From contig CANQFT010000004.1 in assembly GCA_947599925.1 (NCBI GenBank), positions 1 through 59,348 on the forward strand: a stretch of 59,348 nucleotides of DNA. The letters run 5' to 3'. A program made the position numbers and the translations under genes. The notes below the pieces were generated by a model, which saw only the letters and a list, made by a program, of their open reading frames with translations, was not told where the DNA came from and made no database searches. This stretch comes from an uncultured Oscillospiraceae bacterium (lineage in GTDB: Bacteria > Bacillota > Clostridia > Oscillospirales > Oscillospiraceae). Below are positions 34,417 through 40,006 of the stretch, one piece after another. Positions within the stretch are counted from its first letter, which is position 1. Every line of letters begins with the position of its first letter.

Positions 34417-35003
34417 TGTGTCATACCTCCCATCTGCTGCCCCTGCTCCATCTGCGGGTAGTCTGTCAGCACCTGCCAGACTCCGTCCTTCATCCCGCCG
34501 CGGAGGACCTGCAGGCAGAGGATCATGTCTGCTTCGGTCTGCACTTCAGTCCCCGATGCCCCAGCATGAGCATGGACAGGACTGCCTGCCAAAAGCTGCT
34601 CGGCCTGTTCCGGTGTGAGCTGCACATACCCATCAGGCGTCATCATATCCAGCCCGGAGCCGGGGACTTGGGTAAGGAGATCCCGGACTGTGGGTCCCTC
34701 TCCCGGCCCAAAGTCCATTTCCGAGAAGGGAGAAACGCATTGCCGCAGAAGCTCTTGGGTATCCATACTCTGCCCGTACTGGTCGATCAGCTTTTCCAGC
34801 GTCACGCCCTTGTGAAGCAGAAGGGCGGCGTCACCCTCGGTGATGGCATCTGCCAAGTGGTGTTTGATCTGCTTTGCCGCCACGAGCTTCTCCACATCCT
34901 GCATCGCCACTTCAATGGGGGTGGCCTCCCACCTGCGGATGTAGGCGGCATACTCGGCGTTCAGCTTTTCAGCCAGCCGTGCCAGCGAACTATTCTCACT
35001 CAT
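34413..35003 (-). CDS. DUF3848-like accessory protein
   Basis: A 196-residue protein. The N-terminal helix-rich part (SLARLAEKLNAEYAAYIRRW, then DVEKLVAAKQIKHHLADAI) resembles DUF3848; the assignment is tentative. The middle (TPDGYVQLTPEQAEQLLAGS) is unassigned. ATG at 35003 overlaps the stop of the small Cys-rich gene (ATGA). Ends in EQGQQMGGMTQ, one of the most complete shared tails, whose GGAGGT is also the ribosome binding site of the ArdA gene. Confidence 0.75.
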   Translation of the reverse strand: MSENSSLARLAEKLNAEYAAYIRRWEATPIEVAMQDVEKLVAAKQIKHHLADAITEGDAALLLHKGVTLEKLIDQYGQSMDTQELLRQCVSPFSEMDFGPGEGPTVRDLLTQVPGSGLDMMTPDGYVQLTPEQAEQLLAGSPVHAHAGASGTEVQTEADMILCLQVLRGGMKDGVWQVLTDYPQMEQGQQMGGMTQ

Positions 35004-35197
35004 TGTCTCATCGTCTCCTTTGGGGCACAGATTTTTTCCATCTCGCTGCGGAGGCATCCGCCGTCCGGTCCCCAGCAGATAAAGCCATGGGCGGGATAGG
35101 GACAGCCCTCGCAACGGTCAAACATCCGGCACACAGGCCGGGGCAAAGGCTCTCTCTTGTCCGCGGGGACAGATATCTGTGGTAAGAGCTTCTGCAC
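35000..35197 (-). CDS. Small Cys-rich protein, start uncertain
   Basis: A reading frame coding for VCRMFDRCEGCPYPAHGF and ICWGPDGGCLRSEM, with five or six Cys and a His that could form a zinc site. Its stop overlaps the next gene's ATG by four bases, which supports translation. The start is unclear: in-frame GTG at 35197 is given, TTG or GTG codons nearer the Cys cluster are possible, and the in-frame ATG at 35290 would place a terminator hairpin inside the gene. No clear ribosome binding site. Function unknown. Confidence 0.5.
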   Translation of the reverse strand: MQKLLPQISVPADKREPLPRPVCRMFDRCEGCPYPAHGFICWGPDGGCLRSEMEKICAPKETMRQ

Positions 35198-35222
35198 GCC
35201 TACCGGGTTGCTTTCCGAGGGC

Positions 35223-35259
35223 AAAAAAAGGCCGAGGTCTTGTCCCCAAGACCCCGGCC
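35223..35259 (-). terminator. Intrinsic terminator after the first ICE gene
   Basis: On the minus strand GGCCGGGGTC (35259-35250) pairs with GACCTCGGCC (35239-35230) around a ten-base loop, followed by seven T residues (35229-35223). It would stop most transcripts from the ICE leader promoter after a single gene. Confidence 0.85.
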
Positions 35260-35273
35260 CCGCATCGTCATAT

Positions 35274-35960
35274 TTACATGGTCTGTCCATGCTGCATTCC
35301 CGCCTCCAGTTCCTTCTGATTGGAGAGGCTGACTCGCTCCTGCAAGTCCGGGACGGCCTGCCTGATATGCTCCTCCACGCCCTTCAGGATCAGCTCCCTC
35401 TCCCTCGGGATATAATATCCGCTATCCAACGTTTCGTGGACGGTGCGGTAGATCTCCGTGAGCTGCTCCGCAGAAAACTGCTGGTTTTCCGCCACCAGGC
35501 CGGACCGGGTGGCGAAGTCCTGCCTGGCCTTCCCGTAGTCCTCAAAGTAGTGGCCCCAGCAGAGGCCGGTCTTGTCGAAGTCCCGTTCCCAGGTGACGAA
35601 TTGAACACCGTACCTGGTAGGCTGGCCCGCCAGCATCGTGCCGTTGAACTCGGCCAGGAGCCGGTAGTCACCCCCGAGCCCTTTGGCCTTGAGCGGGGGA
35701 GCAGCTTCCAGGAGCTTCATGTACTGGGCGGTGAGCTTGGCAATATCGGTTACCTGCCGCACGGCATCATCTCCGCCGACCCTCTGGACATTGTCCGGGA
35801 GATACCTCACGCCGCCCTCCGCAGTCACCCTGCAGAGCGGCTGAGCCTGCCACCGAACCGGGAGCAGCCCGTCATCGTCCATGGCTTCGGGTTCATAGCC
35901 GCCCCGCCTGAGATTTCGGGCCACTTCCTCAAAATACCTGCTTTTTCCTTCTGCGTTCAT
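35274..35960 (-). CDS. First gene of the ICE array, accessory protein of unknown function
   Basis: A 228-residue cytoplasmic protein. The N-terminal part (SRYFEEVARNLRRGGYEPEA) is helical; the middle (VQFVTWERDFDKTGLCWGHY) has conserved-looking aromatic residues; the end is helical and acidic. The family occurs on related elements but carries no known function. ATG at 35960 has AGGAGG upstream. It lies 40 bases after the leader hairpin and is followed by a strong terminator, so it would be the most abundant product if the array is attenuated. Ends in LEAGMQHGQTM, one of the shared tails. Confidence 0.75.
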   Translation of the reverse strand: MNAEGKSRYFEEVARNLRRGGYEPEAMDDDGLLPVRWQAQPLCRVTAEGGVRYLPDNVQRVGGDDAVRQVTDIAKLTAQYMKLLEAAPPLKAKGLGGDYRLLAEFNGTMLAGQPTRYGVQFVTWERDFDKTGLCWGHYFEDYGKARQDFATRSGLVAENQQFSAEQLTEIYRTVHETLDSGYYIPRERELILKGVEEHIRQAVPDLQERVSLSNQKELEAGMQHGQTM

Positions 35961-35998
35961 GCTAACTACCTCCTATTTTAATGGTGTGAAAACAAAAA

Positions 35999-36036
35999 GC
36001 GCCGATCTGCTGGTCAATTGACCAACAAATCGGCGC
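35999..36036 (-). terminator. Palindromic leader hairpin (attenuator) of the ICE array
   Basis: On the minus strand GCGCCGAT (36036-36029) pairs with ATCGGCGC (36006-35999). Between them lies the perfect 14-base palindrome TGGTCAATTGACCA (36011-36024), which extends the hairpin or acts as an operator. TTTTTG follows. It sits between the promoter at 36054-36083 and the first gene, so transcripts must read through it. Confidence 0.75.
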
Positions 36037-36053
36037 ATTGGGTAGCCCATCTT

Positions 36054-36083
36054 TATATAGTTGTGAATCTGAAGAAGTGTCAA
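36054..36083 (-). promoter_or_regulatory. Main right-end promoter of the ICE array
   Basis: Minus-strand -35 TTGACA (36083-36078) and -10 TATATA (36059-36054) with an 18-base spacer. Transcription would begin near 36047 and enter the hairpin leader. The region 36084-36511 has no convincing gene; it holds the direct repeats and the outward promoter listed separately and is visibly richer in A and T than the rest. Confidence 0.75.
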
Positions 36084-36125
36084 CGGCAGATGCGCTTTTC
36101 TTCAAAATCCAACCAGGGAGGGGAT

Positions 36126-36138
36126 GGGGACTAAAGTT
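36126..36138 (+). repeat. Right-end direct repeat, copy 1 (possible integrase arm site)
   Basis: GGGGACTAAAGTT, repeated exactly at 36463-36475. Two copies flanking the end of the element fit arm-type binding sites of a tyrosine integrase; this is inference. Confidence 0.5.
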
Positions 36139-36344
36139 ACTCAAGGTCTTTTCGCTTGAACAATATCGACGCTTTTTCTACGCTTTGCTGGAACTTCAGC
36201 TTTTAGCCGGGATGTTGGCACCCTACTGCGCTGCCTTGAACGGTTGCGGGTAAAGGATTTTTGACCTGTGGTATTCTCTCAACGGCACCTATTTTCTCTT
36301 TCCCCACTTGATTTTCGCCATGTGGAGCTTTCTGGCTTAACCCC

Positions 36345-36372
36345 TTGATTTTACTGAATTACTTGGTATAAT
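36345..36372 (+). promoter_or_regulatory. Outward-facing promoter at the ICE right end
   Basis: Plus-strand TTGATT (36345-36350), 16-base spacer, TATAAT (36367-36372). It points out of the element, across the tRNA fragment, and would read into the left end in the circular form. Confidence 0.55.
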
Positions 36373-36462
36373 GGCATTGAGAAGGGTGCGGTATCTACGG
36401 GCTGTCTACGCCAGAGGAGCTCGTTTTTGTGATGGCGTGTGCGAGTGGTTTCTGAAATTGAG

Positions 36463-36475
36463 GGGGACTAAAGTT
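36463..36475 (+). repeat. Right-end direct repeat, copy 2
   Basis: Second exact copy of GGGGACTAAAGTT, 36 bases before the tRNA-derived attachment core. See copy at 36126-36138. Confidence 0.5.
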
Positions 36476-36511
36476 CCTTTAGTGCTTTTAACGGATTTTG
36501 GCCCCATAAAA

Positions 36512-36567
36512 CTCGAAATCAGGTTGCAGGCAACTGCACGTGGGTTCGAATCCCACCCGCTGCGCCA
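36512..36567 (+). other. 3' half of tRNA-Ser(CGA): right attachment site of the ICE
   Basis: CTCGAAA (36512-36518) is a complete anticodon loop with anticodon CGA, followed by the 3' anticodon strand TCAGG, a variable arm with hairpin TGCAG-GCAA-CTGCA, the T arm GTGGG-TTCGAAT-CCCAC, the acceptor strand CCGCTGC, discriminator G and encoded CCA (36565-36567). The bases before it cannot form the 5' half (no CCTGA, no GCAGCGG). This is the displaced 3' part left by integration in the anticodon loop; the repaired tRNA gene should lie at the left end outside the window. Confidence 0.85.
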
Positions 36568-36569
36568 GA

Positions 36570-36605
36570 GGGTCTGTACGGCCTCCGCCGTACAGACCCT
36601 TTTTT
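36570..36605 (+). terminator. Terminator of the interrupted tRNA-Ser gene
   Basis: Perfect 13-base stem GGGTCTGTACGGC/GCCGTACAGACCC around CTCC, then TTTTTTC. It was the terminator of tRNA-Ser before integration. The following 36606-36787 holds no gene and only weak promoter-like sequence before the ferritin-like gene. Confidence 0.9.
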
Positions 36606-36787
36606 CTGCCTCCGCGGAATGGCCCCCGGCGGCCGCCGTCACTGACTGTACGTCAGCAAAGAAGAGATACATCTGTTGGAAACGGATACAAACAGCAAAA
36701 GTATACGGATATATTGGTAAAAGAAGGCGGGGCAAGAACCTCTCTCTGGCGGGGCATACTAGCACCATCTGAGGAGGGAGTGTTTTT

Positions 36788-37222
36788 ATGATAGAACAGG
36801 ACACCGTGCGGCTGCTGCGGGAGTGCGACGCGGGGGTGAAAATGGGCGTCAGCGCCATTGACGAGGTGCTGCCCCACGTCACCGACCCCGCTCTGCGCCA
36901 AAAGTTGGAAAACAGCCGGGCCGACCACCAAAAGCTGGACCGGCGGCTCCAGCAACAGTTGGATTCCTGCGGCGACGAGGGCAAGGAGCCAAATCCCATG
37001 GCAAAGGGCATGAGCTGGCTCAAGACCAACGCCAAGCTGGCCGTGCAGGGCTCCGACGCCACCATCGCCGACCTGATCACCGACGGGTGCAACATGGGCG
37101 TCAAGTCGTTGCACAAATACCTCAACCAGTACGGCCGCGCCAGCCAGGACGCCAAGGGCGTCACCAAGGACCTGATCGACCTGGAACAGCGGCTGACCCT
37201 GGATGTGCGGATGTATCTCTGA
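36788..37222 (+). CDS. Ferritin-like/DUF2383-type helical protein
   Basis: A 144-residue, almost entirely helical protein. DTVRLLRECDAGVKMGVSAI, a central KLENSRADHQKLDRRLQQQL and a C-terminal MGVKSLHKYLNQYGRASQDA suggest a four-helix bundle related to DUF2383/ferritin-like proteins of Clostridia. The Glu/His ligands of true ferritins are not all visible, so metal storage is not certain. ATG at 36788 has GGAGGGAG upstream. It is the first chromosomal gene after the ICE, monocistronic, and ends before a strong terminator. Confidence 0.65.
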   Translation: MIEQDTVRLLRECDAGVKMGVSAIDEVLPHVTDPALRQKLENSRADHQKLDRRLQQQLDSCGDEGKEPNPMAKGMSWLKTNAKLAVQGSDATIADLITDGCNMGVKSLHKYLNQYGRASQDAKGVTKDLIDLEQRLTLDVRMYL

Positions 37223-37273
37223 GCAAGCATAGCACGGCTCCGGCGGCGTGTCAACCGCGCCGCGGAAGCCTAA

Positions 37274-37308
37274 ATCGACGGCCTGGGGACGGGCCGTCGA
37301 TTTTTTTT
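37274..37308 (+). terminator. Terminator after the ferritin-like gene
   Basis: ATCGACGGCC (37274-37283) pairs with GGCCGTCGAT (37292-37301), followed by a run of T to 37308. Confidence 0.9.
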
Positions 37309-37319
37309 GCCCGGAGGGG

Positions 37320-37375
37320 TTGACAGGGGAGTAAAATGAAACTATAATAACAAATGAACAAATGCTCATATGTTC
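37320..37375 (+). promoter_or_regulatory. Promoter and ArsR/SmtB-type operator of the metal-efflux operon
   Basis: Consensus -35 TTGACA (37320-37325), 17-base spacer, -10 TATAAT (37343-37348). Just downstream the imperfect palindrome GAACAAATGCTCATATGTTC (37356-37375; 16 of 20 positions symmetric) matches the SmtB/CzrA-type operator. The repressor encoded next would cover the transcription start and release it on metal binding. Confidence 0.85.
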
Positions 37376-37394
37376 TCTGAAAGGAGGGGAGACC

Positions 37395-37742
37395 ATGGAC
37401 GACAGCACCGAGTATCTCCACGCCCACCAGGAGCTTGTGGACCGGGTCAAGGAGGATCTGCCAGAGGACGAGGTGCTCTACGACCTGGCGGAGCTGTTCA
37501 AGATCTTTGGCGACTCCACGCGGGTGAAACTGCTCTACATCCTCTCGCTGAGCGAGATGTGCGTGTTCGACCTGGCCCAACTGCTGGGTGTGACCCAGTC
37601 GGCGGTGAGCCATCAACTGCGGGCGCTGAAAGCCAGCAAGCTGGTGCGCTACCGCAGAGAGGGCAAGACGGTGTTTTACGCCCTGGCCGACGGGCACGTC
37701 CGCACCATTCTGGACCAGGGTTTGGAGCACGTGGAAGAATAA
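37395..37742 (+). CDS. ArsR/SmtB-family metal-sensing repressor
   Basis: A 115-residue winged-helix repressor. LFKIFGDSTRVKLLYIL, then SEMCVFDLAQLLGVTQSAVS (helix-turn-helix) and HQLRALKASKLVRYRREGKT (recognition and wing) follow the family. ADGHVRTILDQGLEHVEE near the C-terminus gives Asp, His, His and Glu in the spacing of the alpha-5 site of CzrA-like zinc/cobalt sensors; a Cys in the alpha-3 region (EMCVFD) might add cadmium or lead sensing. ATG at 37395 with AAGGAGGGG upstream. First gene of the operon with the HMA protein and P1B ATPase, preceded by its own operator. Confidence 0.92.
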   Translation: MDDSTEYLHAHQELVDRVKEDLPEDEVLYDLAELFKIFGDSTRVKLLYILSLSEMCVFDLAQLLGVTQSAVSHQLRALKASKLVRYRREGKTVFYALADGHVRTILDQGLEHVEE

Positions 37743-37763
37743 CTGAAACTGGAGGTCATAGCT

Positions 37764-37982
37764 ATGAAAAAAACCTATCCCATCGAAGTGGACTGCGCCG
37801 CCTGCGCGCTGAAGATGGAGCGGGCCGCCGGAGAGACAGAGGGCGTGGCCGCCGCCGGCGTCAACTTTATGGCCCAGAAGATGACCGTGGAGTTCGCGGA
37901 GGGGAGCGAGCCCGGAGAGACCATGAAGCGGGTGCTGAAGGCCTGCCGCAAGGTGGAGCCCGACTGCTCCATCGACTTCTGA
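37764..37982 (+). CDS. Small heavy-metal-associated (HMA) metallochaperone
   Basis: A 72-residue ferredoxin-like fold protein. IEVDCAACALKMERAAGET carries the CxxC metal-binding motif (Cys-Ala-Ala-Cys); the rest follows the HMA pattern (VAAAGVNFMAQKMTVEF). In most P1B pumps this domain is fused to the N-terminus of the ATPase; here it is a separate gene and the ATPase lacks one, so it is likely the delivery partner. An alternative is a donor to other sites. ATG at 37764; ATPase follows after 16 bases. Confidence 0.9.
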   Translation: MKKTYPIEVDCAACALKMERAAGETEGVAAAGVNFMAQKMTVEFAEGSEPGETMKRVLKACRKVEPDCSIDF

Positions 37983-37998
37983 AAAGGAGGGGGCCGCT

Positions 37999-39879
37999 GT
38001 GACGCGTAGGCAGAAGAGGACCCTGTGGCGCATCGTGACCACCGCGGCGCTGCTGGTGGTCTTGCAGGTTTTGCCCGTGGAGGGCTGGGCCCGGTTTTTG
38101 TGTTACCTGGCGCCCTACTTTCTGATCGGCTGGGACATCTTGTGGAAGGCCCTGCGGGGCATTGTGCGGGGACAGCTTTTTGACGAGAACTTCCTCATGG
38201 CGGTGGCCACGGTGGGGGCCTTTGCCCTGGCGGTATACAGCGGCAGCGGGGACTATCTGGAAGCCATCGCCGTCATGCTGTTCTACCAGATCGGCGAGTG
38301 GTTCCAGTCCTGCGCCGTGGGCCGGTCCCGCAGGGACATCAGCCAACTGATGGACATTCGACCCGACTACGCCAACGTCGAGCGGGAGGGCAAACTGCAC
38401 CGGGTGGACCCGGAGGAGGTCCCCGTGGGCGCCGCCATCGTGGTCCAGCCCGGCGAGAGGGTGCCCCTGGACGGGGTGGTGACGGAGGGCCGCTCCACGC
38501 TGAACACCGCCGCCCTCACCGGCGAGAGCCTGCCCAGAGAGGTGGACGCGGGCGACCAGGTGGTCAGCGGCTGCGTGAACCTGACCGGCGTTCTGCGCGT
38601 TCAGACCACCAAAGCCTTTGGAGAGAGCACCGTCAGCAGGATCTTGGACCTGGTGGAAAACGCCGCTTCCCGGAAGTCCCGCTCCGAGGACTTTATCTCC
38701 AAATTCGCCCGGTATTACACCCCCGCCGTCTGCGCCGCGGCGCTGGCGCTGTTCCTGCTGCCGCCGCTGGCGCGGATGGCCCTGGGACTGGCGGGGGAGT
38801 GGAGCGTGTGGCTCTACCGGGCGCTGACCTTCCTGGTGGTCTCCTGTCCCTGCGCCCTGGTCGTCTCCATCCCTCTGAGCTTCTTCGCCGGTCTGGGCGG
38901 GGCCAGCCGGGAAGGGGTGCTGATCAAGGGCTCCAACTACCTGGAGACCTTGTCCAAGGTGAGCACGGTGGTCTTTGACAAGACCGGCACCCTGACCCTG
39001 GGCGACTTCGCCGTCACCGGCGTCCACCACAGTCCCTTTACGGACGCCCAGGTCATCGAGTACGCGGCCCTGGCCGAGTGTGCCTCCTCCCACCCCATCA
39101 GCAAGAGCCTGCAAAAAGCCTGCGGCGCTCAGCTGGACCGGGACCGGGTCCGGGACATCCGGGACGTCAGCGGCCAGGGCGTCACCGCCACGGTGGACGG
39201 CCACGCCGTGGCCGTGGGCAACGGGGAGCTGATGGAGGCCCTGGGCGTGGCGTACACGCCCTGCTCCGGCGTGGGCACCATCGTCCATGTGGCCGTGGAC
39301 GGCGCCTACGCCGGGCACATCCTCATCGCCGACCAGATCAAGCCCGGCGCCAAGAAAGCTCTGGCGGACCTGCGGGCGGCGGGGGTGGACAGGACGGTGA
39401 TGCTCACCGGGGACAACAGCGCCGTGGCCCAGGCCGTGGCCGGAGAGCTGGGGCTGGACCAGGTATACAGCGACCTGTTGCCCGAAGATAAGGTGCGGCA
39501 GGTGGAGGACCTGCTGGCCCGGCAGAGGCCGGGGAAAAAGCTGGCCTTTGTGGGCGACGGCGTCAACGACGCGCCGGTGCTCAGCCGGGCCGACGTGGGG
39601 GTGGCGATGGGGGCCCTGGGCTCCGACGCCGCCATCGAGGCCGCCGACGTGGTCTTGATGGACGACGACCCCGGCAAGCTGGCCCAGGCCATCCGCCTGT
39701 CCAAAAAATGCCTGGGCATCGTCTACCAGAACATCGCCTTCGCGCTGGGCGTCAAGGCCCTGTGCCTGGTGCTGGGGGCGGCGGGGGTGGCCAATATGTG
39801 GCTGGCCATCTTTGCCGACGTGGGGGTGATGGTCCTGGCGGTGCTGAACGCCATCCGCTGTCTGAACGCGCCGAAGTAA
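37999..39879 (+). CDS. P1B-type heavy-metal-exporting ATPase (Zn/Cd/Pb type)
   Basis: A 626-residue pump expelling divalent metals from the cell. No N-terminal HMA domain. Visible motifs: TGES (actuator, NTAALTGESLPREV), SCPCALVVSIP in the transport helix, the phosphorylation site DKTGTLT (Asp about 327), SSHPIS (nucleotide domain) and GDGVNDAP. The last membrane helix LAIFADVGVMVLAVLNAIR contains the Asp typical of the Zn/Cd/Pb subclass. Start GTG at 37999 with AAGGAGG upstream. Operon with the repressor and HMA protein; metal-induced expression is expected. Confidence 0.93.
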   Translation: MTRRQKRTLWRIVTTAALLVVLQVLPVEGWARFLCYLAPYFLIGWDILWKALRGIVRGQLFDENFLMAVATVGAFALAVYSGSGDYLEAIAVMLFYQIGEWFQSCAVGRSRRDISQLMDIRPDYANVEREGKLHRVDPEEVPVGAAIVVQPGERVPLDGVVTEGRSTLNTAALTGESLPREVDAGDQVVSGCVNLTGVLRVQTTKAFGESTVSRILDLVENAASRKSRSEDFISKFARYYTPAVCAAALALFLLPPLARMALGLAGEWSVWLYRALTFLVVSCPCALVVSIPLSFFAGLGGASREGVLIKGSNYLETLSKVSTVVFDKTGTLTLGDFAVTGVHHSPFTDAQVIEYAALAECASSHPISKSLQKACGAQLDRDRVRDIRDVSGQGVTATVDGHAVAVGNGELMEALGVAYTPCSGVGTIVHVAVDGAYAGHILIADQIKPGAKKALADLRAAGVDRTVMLTGDNSAVAQAVAGELGLDQVYSDLLPEDKVRQVEDLLARQRPGKKLAFVGDGVNDAPVLSRADVGVAMGALGSDAAIEAADVVLMDDDPGKLAQAIRLSKKCLGIVYQNIAFALGVKALCLVLGAAGVANMWLAIFADVGVMVLAVLNAIRCLNAPK

Positions 39880-39912
39880 AACGAAGCGGCCTCGCCGTTT
39901 TTTGACCGTCTC

Positions 39913-39940
39913 AAAAAACGCCTCCTTTGAGGCGTTTTTT
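39913..39940 (+). terminator. Terminator of the metal-efflux operon
   Basis: AAAAAACGCCTC and GAGGCGTTTTTT around CTTT: a short strong hairpin with a T-run, also readable from the other strand. Confidence 0.9.
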
Positions 39941-39941
39941 C

Positions 39942-39971
39942 TTTACACGGACCATGGGGACGTGATATAAT
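39942..39971 (+). promoter_or_regulatory. Promoter of pyruvate kinase gene
   Basis: TTTACA (39942-39947), 18-base spacer, TATAAT (39966-39971). The start codon follows 35 bases later with AGGAAAGGGG as ribosome binding site. Confidence 0.75.
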
Positions 39972-40006
39972 CCTGTTGAACAATTCAAGGAAAGGGGAAC
40001 GAGCCT

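Larger units (their letters stand above)
1..36567. mobile_element. Integrated conjugative element (ICE), left end outside window
   Basis: A continuous block of minus-strand genes carries relaxase, coupling protein, VirB4, PrgI, VirB6-like and VirB2-like proteins, a cell-wall hydrolase, ArdA-type antirestriction proteins, methylases and a large surface adhesin. This is the usual content of a MobL-relaxase ICE of Clostridia. The right boundary is the 3' half of tRNA-Ser(CGA) at 36512-36567, followed by the tRNA's own terminator. The left boundary, the intact tRNA and the integrase must lie before position 1. No replication initiator or excisionase is visible. The element looks intact where it can be seen: no frameshifts or insertion sequences. 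Confidence 0.9.

Noticed and set aside
35962-36144. Short minus-strand frame over the ICE leader
   Set aside because: Overlaps the promoter and hairpin, and no ribosome binding site precedes it.
36371-36772. Open frame crossing the tRNA fragment
   Set aside because: Begins within the -10 of the outward promoter, has no ribosome binding site and runs through tRNA and terminator sequence.
36788-37222. Whether the ferritin-like gene is ICE cargo
   Set aside because: It lies outside the tRNA-derived junction, on the opposite strand, and after the tRNA terminator.
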